64,000 nucleotides of DNA, from positions 41,347-105,346 of the forward strand of contig NZ_CANRMB010000008.1 of NCBI RefSeq assembly GCF_947631635.1, read 5' to 3'. This stretch comes from an uncultured Dysosmobacter sp. GTDB lineage: Bacteria > Bacillota > Clostridia > Oscillospirales > Oscillospiraceae. The notes below the pieces were generated by a model that was not told where the DNA came from, ran no database searches, and worked only from the letters and a program-made list of their open reading frames with translations. The position numbers and the translations under genes are program-made. Positions 32,940 to 42,917 of this stretch are shown one piece after another. Numbering within the stretch: position 1 is the first letter of the stretch; every line of letters starts with the position of its first letter.

Positions 32940-34060
32940 TCTACTTTGACAGCGCGGCCACCACATTTCAAAAGCCCGCTTCCGTGGCGGCCGCCATGCA
33001 GAACGCCCTGCGGACCATGAGCTCTCCGGGCCGCGGCGGGCACCACGCGGCCATGCGGGCCGCCGAGACGGCCTTCACCTGCCGGAACGAGCTGGCAGAG
33101 CTGTACCGCCTGCCGAATCCGGAGTGCGTGGTGTTTACCCTCAACGCGACCCACGCCCTGAATATCGCCATCAAGAGCCTGGTGAGGCCGGGGGACCGGG
33201 TGGTGATCTCCGGCTATGAGCACAATGCCGTCACCCGGCCCCTGGCGGCGCTGGGGGCGGAGATCGCTGTGGCGGATGGGCCGCTGTTCCACCCGGAGGA
33301 GGTCACGGCGGCGTTCCGGCACCAGATCACGCCGGAGACCCGCGCCGTGGTCTGCAACCATGTGTCCAATGTCTTTGGCTTCATCCAGCCGGTGGAGGAG
33401 ATCGCAGCCATCTGCCGGAGCCGCAGAGTGCCCCTGATCATCGACGCGTCCCAGTCGGCGGGCGTCCTGCCGCTGGATATGACGGCGCTGGGGGCGGCCT
33501 TCATCGCCATGCCCGGCCATAAGGGATTATATGGCCCCCAGGGCACCGGCGTTTTGCTGTGCGGTGGGGAGCAGCAGCCCCGCACCCTGCTGGAGGGAGG
33601 GACCGGAAGCCTCTCCATGCAGCAGGAGATGCCGGACTTCCTGCCGGACCGGCTGGAGGCCGGCACCCACAACATGCCGGGCATCGCCGGACTGCTGGCC
33701 GGCGTCCGGTTCGTCCGCCGCCGGGGCGTGGAGAACATCTGTGAGCGGGAGCGGCGGCTGGCGCTGCTGGCGGCGGAAGGCCTGCGGGCCATCCCGGGCG
33801 TGGAGGTTTACGCCCTGCCGGGCCTTCGGAACCAGGCAGGCGTCCTGTCCTTCACCGTGCAGGGCCGGGACGTGGAGGAGGTGGGCGCGGCGCTGGCCGA
33901 GCGGGATATCGCCACTCGCACCGGGCTCCACTGCGCGCCCCTGGCCCACCGCAGCGCCGGGACGCTGGAGGGCGGCACTGTCCGGCTGAGCTTCTCCGAT
34001 TTCAACACACCGGAGGAGGTGTACCGCTTCCTGCGGACACTGGAGCGGGAATTGCGCTGA
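32936..34060 (+). CDS. Aminotransferase class V / cysteine desulfurase family protein
   Basis: This 374-aa PLP enzyme starts MIYFDSAATTFQKP, typical of the SufS/CsdB fold. LIIDASQSAGVLPLD holds the PLP-contacting Asp, MPGHKGLYGPQGTG carries the PLP Lys (about 201), and TRTGLHCAPLAHR carries the candidate catalytic Cys near residue 332. This subtype pairs with DUF3343 and probably mobilises sulfur or selenium from (seleno)cysteine for an unidentified acceptor. No iron-sulfur scaffold gene is adjacent. Confidence 0.9.
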   Translation: MIYFDSAATTFQKPASVAAAMQNALRTMSSPGRGGHHAAMRAAETAFTCRNELAELYRLPNPECVVFTLNATHALNIAIKSLVRPGDRVVISGYEHNAVTRPLAALGAEIAVADGPLFHPEEVTAAFRHQITPETRAVVCNHVSNVFGFIQPVEEIAAICRSRRVPLIIDASQSAGVLPLDMTALGAAFIAMPGHKGLYGPQGTGVLLCGGEQQPRTLLEGGTGSLSMQQEMPDFLPDRLEAGTHNMPGIAGLLAGVRFVRRRGVENICERERRLALLAAEGLRAIPGVEVYALPGLRNQAGVLSFTVQGRDVEEVGAALAERDIATRTGLHCAPLAHRSAGTLEGGTVRLSFSDFNTPEEVYRFLRTLERELR

Positions 34061-34098
34061 TTTTTCTGAACAGTCCGTGAATTTTCGCCCGGTTAACC

Positions 34099-34127
34099 TT
34101 GCATTCTACTGGTATATTTTATATAAT
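34099..34127 (+). promoter_or_regulatory. Promoter of cdaA
   Basis: TTGCAT (34099-34104), a 17-bp spacer and TATAAT (34122-34127). The -10 continues as TATAATCAAAG, resembling the left end of the hairpin-chain repeat (TATAATCAAATAA). Confidence 0.78.
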
Positions 34128-34165
34128 CAAAGTATTCATGGCCTGAAAGGGATGATGACGTCGAA

Positions 34166-35056
34166 ATGAAGGGATTGAATGTTGCAGAGCTGCCCGCCAC
34201 CCTTGTGCGGTATCTGCTGATGTTCCAGGTCACCGATCTTCTGGATATCGCCATCATGGTGTTCGTGCTCTACAAGGTCCTGACCTTGGTGCGGAGCACC
34301 AAGGCAGCCAGCCTGCTGAAGGGACTGATGGTCTTTTTCGCGGCGCTGATGCTGTCCTATGCGTTCCAGCTCCATGGCATCTACTATATTCTGAGCCGCT
34401 TGGTGAATTGGGGCGTTCTGGCGCTCATCATCCTGTTCCAGCCGGAGATCCGGCGAATCCTGGAGCAGATGGGCAGCCGCCGCTTTATCGCCTTCTTCAC
34501 CCACACGGAGGCCGCCAGCGTCATGGAACAGATGATCGGCCAGACGGTCCTGGCCTGTACGGAAATGTCCCAGTCCCGGACCGGCGCGCTGATCGTGTTC
34601 GAGCGGGAGATCCTGCTGGACGACATGGTGCGCAGCGGAACGGTGCTGGACGCGGCAGTGTCCAGCGAGCTTTTGAAAAATATCTTTTTCGTGAAGGCAC
34701 CCATGCATGACGGCGCCGTCATCGTCCGCCACGGACGTGTGCTTGGCGCCGGCTGCATGCTGCCTCTGAGCAAAAACGTGAACCTCAGCCGGGACCTGGG
34801 CATGCGGCACCGGGCCGGTATCGGCATGAGCGAGAACTCCGACGCGGTGGTGGTCATCGTATCGGAGGAGACCGGCTCCATCTCCGTGGCCATCGGCGGA
34901 ATGCTGAAGCGCCATTTGAAGCCGGAGACGCTGGAAAATCTCCTGCGGAACGAACTGCTCCCCCAGGAGGACACGGAGTCGGACAAGCAGAAGCTCCATC
35001 CGCTGAAAATGCTGCTGCGCGCCGGAAAGATGGGAGGCGATGACGATGGAGAATAA
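34166..35056 (+). CDS. cdaA: Diadenylate cyclase CdaA
   Basis: CdaA makes the second messenger c-di-AMP from two ATP, controlling potassium, osmotic balance and wall homeostasis. The 296-aa protein has three N-terminal membrane helices (residues about 25-95). The DAC domain carries DGA (182-184) and RHR (214-216), the catalytic signatures, and ends with a charged tail. AAGGGATG lies upstream. cdaR, its membrane regulator, overlaps its end by 11 bp. Confidence 0.97.
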   Translation: MKGLNVAELPATLVRYLLMFQVTDLLDIAIMVFVLYKVLTLVRSTKAASLLKGLMVFFAALMLSYAFQLHGIYYILSRLVNWGVLALIILFQPEIRRILEQMGSRRFIAFFTHTEAASVMEQMIGQTVLACTEMSQSRTGALIVFEREILLDDMVRSGTVLDAAVSSELLKNIFFVKAPMHDGAVIVRHGRVLGAGCMLPLSKNVNLSRDLGMRHRAGIGMSENSDAVVVIVSEETGSISVAIGGMLKRHLKPETLENLLRNELLPQEDTESDKQKLHPLKMLLRAGKMGGDDDGE

Positions 35057-36338
35057 GCCGAACACCCGAAAGGTGCTGTACATGGCCCTTTCCATCCTGG
35101 CGGCCCTGGTCATCTGGGTCTTTGTGGACCAGACGGGAAACTACGGCAGCCCCATGATCCGGGAAAAGGAGTTTACGGACCTGCCCATCGTCTATGACAA
35201 TGAGGAGGATCTGGCGGACCAGGGACTGATGCTGCTGTCGGACGGCACGGACACCACCCTGGACCTGAAGCTGGAGGGGACCCGGTGGGACCTGGCCAAG
35301 GTGGACCGGGACGACATCCGGGTGTCGGTGGACCTGGGGAACATCACCACCACCGGACTTCGGAAGGCCACCGTGACCTGCCTGTTCCCGGACAGCGGAA
35401 AATTTGACAAGACGCTCTCCTCAGTGACCATCCATATCGCGGAGCTGTACCGGAAAACCGTGGACGTGCGGTGCGAGCTGACCGGCACGGTGGCGGAGGG
35501 CTATACCGGCGAACAGCTCCAGCTGTCCCATACCTCCATCGAGATCCGGGGACAGAAGGAGGACATCGATCCAGTCAGCTATGTCAAGACGACCCTGGAT
35601 CTGGGCAAGGACGCGGAGGCCACGGTCTCCCAGGATCTGACGTACCAGTTCTACGACAAGAATAACCAGGTCATCGACAACAGCGACGGCCGCATCCATG
35701 CCACGGTGGAGACCATTCAGGCGACGGTGATGGTCACCGTCGCCAAGGAGCTGCCGCTGAAGATCAACTTCATCGAAGCCCCCGGCGCACGTCTGGACAA
35801 TATGAAGTGGGAGATCTCGCCCAAGAGCATCACCGTCTCCGGCGACGCAGCCAAGCTGAAAAACGTGAACGCCATCACCCTGGGAGACCTGGACCTGCTG
35901 ACTTTGGACGAGGGCACCGGCACATACAACTTCGCCATCACGGTGCCGGATGGGTGCAAAAACCTCAGCGGCGTGACCCGGGCGAAGCTGGAGATCTCCT
36001 ACGGCGACAGGTCCAGCGCGGAGGCCGTCACGGAGAACTTCCGCTGCGAGAACGTCCCGGATGGAAAAACGGTGGATATCCTGACGCAGGAGATGACCGT
36101 GCACTTCTTCGGCACGGCTGAGGACGTGGCGGCGGTCACAGGCGAGGACATCATCCTGGTGGCGGACCTGAGCGATTACAGCGCGGTCTCCGGCAGCTAT
36201 ACGGTCCCGGCCGCCGTCAAGGTCACATCCGGCGGCGACATCGGCGTCTCCGGCAGCTACCAGATCCAGATCACCATTCGGGAACAGGAACCAGAGCCGG
36301 AACCGGAACCGGAGGGACCGGACCTGCCCGAGGAGTAA
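35046..36338 (+). CDS. cdaR: YbbR-domain protein CdaR
   Basis: This 430-aa protein, anchored by one N-terminal helix (VLYMALSILAALVIWVFVD), has about four extracellular YbbR-like beta domains. It ends in a Glu/Pro repeat tail (QEPEPEPEPEGPD). CdaR binds CdaA and modulates c-di-AMP synthesis in Firmicutes. I chose the ATG at 35046 because GGGAGG is then 8 bases away; the ATG at 35040 is only 2 bases from it. In most Firmicutes glmM follows, but here an RseC-like gene does. Confidence 0.92.
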   Translation: MENKPNTRKVLYMALSILAALVIWVFVDQTGNYGSPMIREKEFTDLPIVYDNEEDLADQGLMLLSDGTDTTLDLKLEGTRWDLAKVDRDDIRVSVDLGNITTTGLRKATVTCLFPDSGKFDKTLSSVTIHIAELYRKTVDVRCELTGTVAEGYTGEQLQLSHTSIEIRGQKEDIDPVSYVKTTLDLGKDAEATVSQDLTYQFYDKNNQVIDNSDGRIHATVETIQATVMVTVAKELPLKINFIEAPGARLDNMKWEISPKSITVSGDAAKLKNVNAITLGDLDLLTLDEGTGTYNFAITVPDGCKNLSGVTRAKLEISYGDRSSAEAVTENFRCENVPDGKTVDILTQEMTVHFFGTAEDVAAVTGEDIILVADLSDYSAVSGSYTVPAAVKVTSGGDIGVSGSYQIQITIREQEPEPEPEPEGPDLPEE

Positions 36339-36353
36339 CACAGGAGAATCACT

Positions 36354-36764
36354 ATGACCCAAATTGCAACGGTTGAACGTATCATTGACGCTGACCACGC
36401 CGAGATCTCAGTCCCCCGGAAATCCGCCTGCGGCCACGACTGTGAGGAGTGCGCCGGCTGCGGCGTCTCCGGCGCGGCGGTCCACGCGAAAGCAGTCAAC
36501 CCCATCGGAGCGCAGCCCGGCCAGAAGGTGGTGGTGGAGAGCAGCACCCAAAAGATGCTGTATATCGTGGTGCTGGTCTATCTCATCCCGGTGGCGCTGT
36601 TTATGGCGGGATACCTCATCACCGCCTTTCTGACGCCGGTGGTCGGTTTGCAGTATTTCGTGGGCATTCTGGGCTTTGCCGCGGGGATCGCGGCGGCCAT
36701 CGCCTATGACCGCCGCCTGCGGGCGAGAGGCGGATTGTCCTTCACCATCGTGCGGCTGTTCTGA
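36354..36764 (+). CDS. SoxR-reducing system protein RseC family
   Basis: This 136-aa protein has an N-terminal domain with a Cys cluster (SACGHDCEECAGCGVSG: four cysteines in about 14 residues, candidate iron-sulfur ligands). Two membrane helices follow (MLYIVVLVYLIPVALFMAGYLITAFL; YFVGILGFAAGIAAAIAY). RseC-like proteins occur with Rnf electron-transport systems, but no rnf genes are in this window. Function here is open. Confidence 0.85.
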   Translation: MTQIATVERIIDADHAEISVPRKSACGHDCEECAGCGVSGAAVHAKAVNPIGAQPGQKVVVESSTQKMLYIVVLVYLIPVALFMAGYLITAFLTPVVGLQYFVGILGFAAGIAAAIAYDRRLRARGGLSFTIVRLF

Positions 36765-36765
36765 G

Positions 36766-37671
36766 GTGTTCGGCTATGTGAGACCGCCGCTCCAGGACCT
36801 TTCGCAGGAGGAGGCTGAGCGGTTCCGGCGCATCTACTGCGGGCTGTGCCACACCTTGGGACAACGCTGCGGCCCGGCGGCCCGGTTTATTTTGAATTAC
36901 GATTTCACCTATCTGGCGATCCTCCTGTCCGCGGGACGGGAAGGGGAGCCGCATAGGGCGAGATGCATCGTCAGCCCCATCCATGGCCGGACATACCTGG
37001 AGGCAGACCCGGCCATGGAGACGGCGGCGGATGAGAGCGTCATTCTGGCCTACTGGCAGCTGCGGGACGGCGTGGCGGACCACGACTGGTTCCACGGTTT
37101 GAAGTATCGGAGCCTCTCCGCTGCATTGGAGCCCGCCTACCGCCGTGCGGCGGCGGCCCGGCCGGGCTTTGATGAGAGCACCCGGCATCAGCTGCGCCTG
37201 CTGGCGGAGCTGGAGGCGGAGCGGTGCGGTTCTGTGGACAGGGCGGCGGATGCCTTCGCGGTTTTGCTGAGCGGCGCCGCCCGGGAGGTGGACGAGCCTG
37301 TCCGGCGGCGGGTGCTGGAGCAGCTGCTCTACCACCTGGGCCGGTGGGTCTATCTGGTGGATGCGGCGGACGACTTGAAAAAAGACGCCGCTTCCGGGAA
37401 CTATAACCCCGTGGCCCTGCGGTTCGGCCTGACGGACGGTGTTTGGACGCCGGAGGCCCGGCGGGAATTCACCGCCACCCTGGACCACTCCATCCACATG
37501 ATGACCACGGCCTTTGAGCTGTGGGATTTCGGCGTTTGGACGCCGGTATTGGAAGCTACGCTCTATAACGGCCTTTTCCAGGTGGGCAGGGCGGTGCTGG
37601 ACGGCACCTTCCAGGCAGCCCGGCGGGGCGAAGATAGAAAGAAAAGCAAGAATGTTGAGGGGACTACATGA
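36766..37671 (+). CDS. DUF5685 family protein
   Basis: This 301-aa protein is read from the GTG at 36766 ([20 protein letters not shown]), overlapping the tail region of the RseC-like gene. It has [31 protein letters not shown] at the N-terminus and [31 protein letters not shown] towards the C-terminus. Both segments are characteristic of DUF5685, and the aspartates in the latter recall isoprenoid-synthase-like helical folds. The stop overlaps the DnaJ-domain gene. Function is unknown; the DUF5685-DnaJ pairing is recurrent in Clostridia. Confidence 0.82.
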   Translation: MFGYVRPPLQDLSQEEAERFRRIYCGLCHTLGQRCGPAARFILNYDFTYLAILLSAGREGEPHRARCIVSPIHGRTYLEADPAMETAADESVILAYWQLRDGVADHDWFHGLKYRSLSAALEPAYRRAAAARPGFDESTRHQLRLLAELEAERCGSVDRAADAFAVLLSGAAREVDEPVRRRVLEQLLYHLGRWVYLVDAADDLKKDAASGNYNPVALRFGLTDGVWTPEARREFTATLDHSIHMMTTAFELWDFGVWTPVLEATLYNGLFQVGRAVLDGTFQAARRGEDRKKSKNVEGTT

Positions 37672-38294
37672 ACGATCCTTATCAGGTCCTGGGCGTATCG
37701 GAAAGCGCCACAGATGAAGAAATCAAGCGGGCCTATCGGGAGCTGGCCAGAAAGTACCATCCGGATAATTACCACGACAATCCCCTGGCGGACCTGGCCC
37801 AGGAGAAGATGAAGGAGATCAACGCCGCCTATGAGGAGATCACCAAGATGCGCAGCGGCGGCAGCCGGTCTGGCTCTGCCGGCGGATACGGCGGCTATCA
37901 GGGCGGATACCAGCAGTACCGGCAGCAGTCGGGCAGCTCCGTCCTCCAGCAGGTGCGCATCGCCATCAACAGCGGCGACATCAGCCGCGCGGAATCCCTG
38001 CTGGCCAATTACAGCGACCACAACGCCGAGTGGAACTTCCTGCGGGGCGCGGTTTGTTACCGGCGGGGCTGGATGGACGAGGCGAAGCGGTACTATCAGA
38101 CCGCCTGTCAGATGGACCCCGGCAACATGGAGTACCGTCAGGCTCTGGCGTTTATGGAGAACGGCACCCGGCAGGCCTACCGCCCCGGCGGCGGGCAGTT
38201 TGGGACAGACCTCTGCGGCGGCAACATCTGCCTGCCGCTGTGCTGCGCGTACAGCCTCTGCAACGGCGGCTATTTCTGCTGTCCCATCTGGTGA
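37668..38294 (+). CDS. DnaJ-domain protein with tetratricopeptide-like and Cys-rich tail
   Basis: This 208-aa protein has an N-terminal J domain ([35 protein letters not shown]) with the HPD motif at about 31-33, needed to stimulate Hsp70. A Gly/Tyr/Gln-rich linker follows, then a TPR-like helical pair ([32 protein letters not shown]). A short C-terminus has six Cys ([24 protein letters not shown]). It is not a full DnaJ. The tail may bind metal or the membrane. It overlaps the DUF5685 gene. Confidence 0.88.
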   Translation: MNDPYQVLGVSESATDEEIKRAYRELARKYHPDNYHDNPLADLAQEKMKEINAAYEEITKMRSGGSRSGSAGGYGGYQGGYQQYRQQSGSSVLQQVRIAINSGDISRAESLLANYSDHNAEWNFLRGAVCYRRGWMDEAKRYYQTACQMDPGNMEYRQALAFMENGTRQAYRPGGGQFGTDLCGGNICLPLCCAYSLCNGGYFCCPIW

Positions 38295-38319
38295 GTGGAT
38301 AAAATAGGGGGAGAGAACT

Positions 38320-39201
38320 GTGATCAAAAGCATGACCGGCTATGGCCGGGCGCGAGAGACATTGAACAAGCGGGACATCACCGTGGAGGTGCGTTCCGTC
38401 AACAACCGCTATCTGGACTGCACTGTGAAGATGCCCCGGATGTACGCCTTTGCCGAGGACGCGGTGAAGCGCCGTGTGCAGAAGGCCATCTCCCGGGGCA
38501 AGGTGGACGTGTTCATCACCGTGGACGCCTCCGCCGCCGACGTGGCGAAGGTGGCGGTGAACCGGGAGCTGGCGGCGCAGTACGCCGCGGCTCTGAACGA
38601 ATTGGCGGAGGTCTGCGGACCCACGGCGTACAAGGTGACGCCGGAGCAGCTGGCCCGGTTCCCGGACGTCCTCACCGTGACAAAGGCGGACGAAGACCTG
38701 GAGACCGTCAGCGCGGACCTCTGCGCGGTCTTGGACGAGGCCCTGGCTGCGTACAATACCATGCGGGCCGTGGAGGGCGCCAAGCTGGCGGAGGACATCG
38801 GGAACCGCCTGACCAACATCGAAAACTATACCGCCCAGGTGGAGGCCCGCTCGCCGGAGACGGTGGCGGAGTACCGCCAGAAGCTGACCGCCCGGATGCA
38901 GGAGGTGCTGCAGAGCACCACCATCGACGAGCAGCGCATCCTCACCGAGGCCGCCATCTACGCCGACAAGGTGGCCGTGGACGAGGAGACCGTCCGCCTG
39001 CGGAGCCATGTGGCCCAGCTGCGGACCATGATCGCCTCCGACGAGCCCATGGGCCGGAAGATGGACTTTTTGATCCAGGAGGTCAACCGGGAGTCCAACA
39101 CCATCGGCTCCAAGTGCAACGATGTGGCCATCGCCCAGGTGGTGGTGGGCCTGAAGGCCGAGGTGGAGAAGATGCGCGAGCAGGTCCAGAACGTGGAGTG
39201 A
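38320..39201 (+). CDS. yicC: YicC/YloC family endoribonuclease
   Basis: This 293-aa protein is read from the GTG at 38320, with GGGGGAGAG upstream. It starts [33 protein letters not shown] and ends with the DUF1732 part [25 protein letters not shown]. YicC/YloC proteins are RNases that act on small RNAs and some mRNAs. It opens the conserved yloC-remA-gmk-rpoZ-priA block. Confidence 0.95.
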   Translation: MIKSMTGYGRARETLNKRDITVEVRSVNNRYLDCTVKMPRMYAFAEDAVKRRVQKAISRGKVDVFITVDASAADVAKVAVNRELAAQYAAALNELAEVCGPTAYKVTPEQLARFPDVLTVTKADEDLETVSADLCAVLDEALAAYNTMRAVEGAKLAEDIGNRLTNIENYTAQVEARSPETVAEYRQKLTARMQEVLQSTTIDEQRILTEAAIYADKVAVDEETVRLRSHVAQLRTMIASDEPMGRKMDFLIQEVNRESNTIGSKCNDVAIAQVVVGLKAEVEKMREQVQNVE

Positions 39202-39205
39202 CGGT

Positions 39206-39451
39206 ATGAAGCTCATCAATATCGGATTTGGGAACCTGGTGTCTCAGGAGCGGCTGGTGGCCATCGTCAGTCCGGATTCCGCGCCCATCAAGCGCATGGT
39301 CCAGGAGACCCGGGAGCGGGGAATGCTGATCGACGCCACCTATGGCCGCAAGACCGCCTCCATTTTTATCATGGACAGCGACCATGTGATCCTGTCCGCC
39401 CTGCCGCCGGAGCGGTTCGGGGAACATACAGAGGAGAGAGAACAGGCATGA
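39206..39451 (+). CDS. remA: Extracellular matrix regulator RemA/DUF370
   Basis: This 81-aa protein ([20 protein letters not shown] ... [27 protein letters not shown]) is a standard DUF370/RemA. RemA is a DNA-binding activator of matrix and osmoprotection genes in Bacillus; in Clostridia the targets are unknown. Only 4 bp separate it from yicC and it overlaps gmk by 4 bp. Confidence 0.95.
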   Translation: MKLINIGFGNLVSQERLVAIVSPDSAPIKRMVQETRERGMLIDATYGRKTASIFIMDSDHVILSALPPERFGEHTEEREQA

Positions 39452-40044
39452 GAAAAGGCAAGACCTTTATCGTTTCCGGCCCTTCCGGCGTCGGAAAGAG
39501 CACGGTGCTGAACGCGCTGCTGGAGAAGCGGAAAAATTTGTATTTTTCCGTCTCCGCCACCACACGGGAACCCCGTCCCGGCGAGCTGGACGGCATCCAT
39601 TACCACTTTATGAATGTGGAGTCCTTCCGCAAGTGGATCGCCATGGAGCAGTTTTTGGAGTACGCCGAGTACGTGGGCAACTTCTACGGCACCCCGAAGC
39701 GCTATGTGGACGAGGCCATGGAGCAGGGGAAGGACGTGATCCTGGACATCGAGGTCCAGGGCGCCATCCAGGTCACCAGCAAGCGGCCGGAGACGGTGCG
39801 CATCTTCATCGCTCCCCCCAGCTGGGCGGAGCTGGAGCGCCGTCTCACGGAGCGGGGCACCGACAGCCAGGAGAAGATCCAAAAGCGGCTTCTGCGGGCC
39901 AAGGTGGAGTTCCAGACGGCCCACACCTATGACTATTTCGTTATCAACGACACGGTGGAGAACGCGGTGAAGGAGCTGGACGCCATCATGACGGCGGAGC
40001 ACTGCAAGCCCAAGGACCGGATGGAGATCATCAGCGGCAGATGA
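39448..40044 (+). CDS. gmk: Guanylate kinase
   Basis: This 198-aa enzyme phosphorylates GMP. The P-loop [12 protein letters not shown] (about 8-19), [21 protein letters not shown] for GMP binding, [27 protein letters not shown] and [28 protein letters not shown] are all present. It is full length and lies directly after remA, as in most Firmicutes. Confidence 0.98.
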   Translation: MRKGKTFIVSGPSGVGKSTVLNALLEKRKNLYFSVSATTREPRPGELDGIHYHFMNVESFRKWIAMEQFLEYAEYVGNFYGTPKRYVDEAMEQGKDVILDIEVQGAIQVTSKRPETVRIFIAPPSWAELERRLTERGTDSQEKIQKRLLRAKVEFQTAHTYDYFVINDTVENAVKELDAIMTAEHCKPKDRMEIISGR

Positions 40045-40141
40045 GCCGCGCGGACCGATTTCTCCCATGTCCTTCAAGCGGACGTGCGGATCAAATATCA
40101 AAAAATTTAGCCGGGACCCGGCAGAATGGAAGTAGAGATTT

Positions 40142-40363
40142 ATGTCAATGTTGTATCCTGCGATGAACAAGCTGAACGCCTATGTGCCGAACCGCTATAT
40201 GCTGGTGAACGTGGTGGCCCGCCGGGCCCGCCAGATCGCTGAAAACGCCGAGGACACCGGCGAGCATCTGACGGAGAAGCCTGTGACGCTGGCCATCCAT
40301 GAGGTGGCGGACGGCAAGCTGGATGCCAGCCATATGGATCTGACCATCGAGGAAGAAGCGTAA
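40142..40363 (+). CDS. rpoZ: RNA polymerase omega subunit
   Basis: This 73-aa protein (MLYPAMNKLNAYVPNRYMLVNVVARRARQI) matches omega, which wraps the beta-prime C-terminus and aids RNAP assembly. The GGAAG before 40142 supports that ATG, with a second possible ATG at 40148. coaBC, which follows rpoZ in Bacillus, is absent and priA comes next. Confidence 0.93.
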   Translation: MSMLYPAMNKLNAYVPNRYMLVNVVARRARQIAENAEDTGEHLTEKPVTLAIHEVADGKLDASHMDLTIEEEA

Positions 40364-40394
40364 GACGCGAAGCACACAAAGGGAGGGGCGAGGC

Positions 40395-42860
40395 ATGGAG
40401 ACCGCTGTGATCACAAAAGTCGCGGTCAGCGCCGCGCCCTATTCCATTGATAAGCCCTATGACTATCTGGTGCCGGAGCCACTGCTGGCGGCGGCGGTCC
40501 CCGGCGTCCGGGTGACCGTGCCCTTTGGCCGGGGGAACCGGGACGCCGAGGGCATCATCCTGGCCCGCGGCTCCGGCGAAAAGCTGCCGGGGCTGAAGCC
40601 GCTGAAAGCGGTGCTGGACCGGGAGCCGGTGCTGGACCGGGCGGGGATCGAGCTGGCCCTCTGGATGCGGCAGCGGTACTTCTGCACGCTGTTCGAGGCG
40701 GTCAAGACCATCCTGCCCGCCGGACTGTGGTATCAGTTCCGGGAGGTCTGGCACCTGGCGGAGGGCATGGACCGCATCCGCGCGGACGAGGCCTCCGCCA
40801 AGCTCAAAAAGGCCCCGGCGGTGCTGGACGTGCTGTTCGCAAACGGCGGCAGCGCCGATCTGGACACCCTGCGGGATACCTGCGGCGAGGACGTGGGAAC
40901 GACGCTGAAGGCGCTGCAAAAGGCGGGCGTGGCAATCTGCGAGACCGCCGCCAAGCGGAAGATCAGCGACAAGACCCGGCGGATGGTGGAACTGGCTGTC
41001 AGCGCCGAGGACGCCCTGGCGGCAGCGGAGGCAAAAAAGCGGACCGCGCCCCAGCGGTACGAGGTCGTGCGCCTGCTGGCCTCCACCGGAAGGGCCTCCG
41101 CCGCCGACGTCTGCTATTTTACCGGAGCGTCCATGCAGACTCTGCGGGGACTGGAAAAGACCGGGCTCGTGGCCTTCTCCGAGGAGGAGGAGCTGCGCGT
41201 TCCCCTGCATACAGAGACCGAGCCGGGGCCGCCCATCGTTCTGAACGGGGAGCAGCAGGCGGCATTCGACGCCATCCTGGCGCTGACCCGGGCCGGGCGG
41301 CCGGAGGCGGCGCTTTTGCAGGGGGTCACCGGCAGCGGAAAGACCCAGGTCTATCTGCGGCTGGTCCAGGAGGTCCTGGACCGGGGAAAGAGCGCCATCG
41401 TCCTGGTGCCGGAGATCGTTCTGACGCCGCAGATGATGCGGAAGTTCTCCTCGTACTTTGGTAGTAAAGTGGCAATGCTTCACAGCTCTCTCCGCATGAC
41501 GGAGCGCTATGACCAGTGGAAGCGCATCCGCCGGGGCGAGGTGCAGGTGGTGATGGGGACCCGGTCCGCCATTTTCGCGCCCCTGCGGGACTTGGGCCTT
41601 GTGATCCTGGACGAGGAGCAGGAGGGCAGCTATCAATCCGAAAATCCGCCCCGGTATCACACCCGGGACATCGCCAAATATCTCTGCGCCCGGAACAGGG
41701 CCACGCTGATCCTGGGGTCCGCCACCCCCGCGGTGGAGACCGCCTGGGCGGCGGAGGAGGGCGTGTACCACCGGGCGGTGCTGCGCCGCCGGTACAATGA
41801 CCGCACTCTGCCCCGCGTCATCCTGGCGGACCTCCGGCAGGAGGTTCGGGAGGGCAATCCGGGCCTGGTCAGCGGCATTTTGCGGGCGGAGCTGGAGCAG
41901 AATCTGGCCCGGGGCGAACAGAGCATCCTGTTTTTGAACCGCCGGGGAAACAGCCGCTATGTGCTGTGCGGAGAGTGCGGCCATGTGCCGGAATGTCCCC
42001 GGTGCAGCGTGGCGCTGACCTACCACTCCGCCAACGGGCGGCTGATGTGCCATTACTGCGGCCACTCGGAACGGGTCTATGAGACCTGCCCGGTGTGCGG
42101 CGGTATCATGAAGCATGTGGGCACCGGCACCCAGAAGGTGGAGGAGGAGCTGCGGGAGCTGTTTCCGGAGGCGGGCATCCTGCGGATGGACGCGGACACC
42201 GTTGCTGGGGGCCATGAGAAGATCCTGCGGCAGTTTGAGCAGGAGAAAGTCCCCATCCTGCTGGGCACCCAAATGGTGGCCAAGGGATTGGATTTTGAGA
42301 ATGTGACGCTGGTGGGAGTCCTGGCGGCGGACCTCTCCCTGTATGTGGACAACTATCGGGCCGCCGAGCGGACCTTCAGCCTGCTGACCCAGGTGGTGGG
42401 CCGGGCCGGCCGGGGCGGCAGGGACGGACGGGCCGTCATCCAGACGTATACGCCTGGAAACGACGTGATCCAGTGCGCCGCCCGGCAGGACTATGCGTCC
42501 TTTTACCAGAGCGAGATCCGGATGCGGCAGCTGCGCCGCTGCCCGCCCTTTGCGGATCTCTTTACATTCACCGTCTCCGGCACGGAGGAGGGCAGCGTCC
42601 TGCGGGCCGCGGCAGGCCTCCGGGAGACCTTGAAGCACCTGTGTATGGCGCCGGAGCTGCGGGAGAGCCAGCCGGAGGTGCTGGGACCGGCTCCCGCGCC
42701 GGTTTTGAAGCTGAACAACCGCTACCGCTACCGCTGTATCCTGGTGGGAAGGAACGACAGGGCCACCCGGGAGGGGATCAGCTGGATTCTGAAGGAATTT
42801 GCCAACAACCGCGCCAACCGCGGATTGAATATGTTTGTAGACTGCAATACTATGGAATAA
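40395..42860 (+). CDS. priA: Primosomal protein N' (replication-restart helicase)
   Basis: PriA reloads the replisome at stalled forks. The 821-aa protein has the N-terminal 3'-DNA-end domain and winged helix. The helicase core has Walker A LLQGVTGSGKTQVYLRL and Walker B LVILDEEQEGSYQSENPPRYH (DEEQ here, where DEEH is usual in characterised PriA). The zinc region is CGECGHVPECPRCSVAL / CHYCGHSERVYETCPVCGG (eight Cys). Motif VGRAGRGGRDGRAVIQTY follows. GGGAGG precedes the ATG. Confidence 0.96.
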   Translation: METAVITKVAVSAAPYSIDKPYDYLVPEPLLAAAVPGVRVTVPFGRGNRDAEGIILARGSGEKLPGLKPLKAVLDREPVLDRAGIELALWMRQRYFCTLFEAVKTILPAGLWYQFREVWHLAEGMDRIRADEASAKLKKAPAVLDVLFANGGSADLDTLRDTCGEDVGTTLKALQKAGVAICETAAKRKISDKTRRMVELAVSAEDALAAAEAKKRTAPQRYEVVRLLASTGRASAADVCYFTGASMQTLRGLEKTGLVAFSEEEELRVPLHTETEPGPPIVLNGEQQAAFDAILALTRAGRPEAALLQGVTGSGKTQVYLRLVQEVLDRGKSAIVLVPEIVLTPQMMRKFSSYFGSKVAMLHSSLRMTERYDQWKRIRRGEVQVVMGTRSAIFAPLRDLGLVILDEEQEGSYQSENPPRYHTRDIAKYLCARNRATLILGSATPAVETAWAAEEGVYHRAVLRRRYNDRTLPRVILADLRQEVREGNPGLVSGILRAELEQNLARGEQSILFLNRRGNSRYVLCGECGHVPECPRCSVALTYHSANGRLMCHYCGHSERVYETCPVCGGIMKHVGTGTQKVEEELRELFPEAGILRMDADTVAGGHEKILRQFEQEKVPILLGTQMVAKGLDFENVTLVGVLAADLSLYVDNYRAAERTFSLLTQVVGRAGRGGRDGRAVIQTYTPGNDVIQCAARQDYASFYQSEIRMRQLRRCPPFADLFTFTVSGTEEGSVLRAAAGLRETLKHLCMAPELRESQPEVLGPAPAPVLKLNNRYRYRCILVGRNDRATREGISWILKEFANNRANRGLNMFVDCNTME

Positions 42861-42917
42861 CGCGGCGCATCTCAGGGGAGGCCGTCTCCCCATGGCTCGC
42901 GTCAAGGAGGTCAAAAA

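Noticed and set aside
40140..42914. Minus-strand open frame of 924 codons
   Set aside because: Antisense shadow of priA, with Pro/Gln/His-rich low-complexity translation and no recognisable domain.
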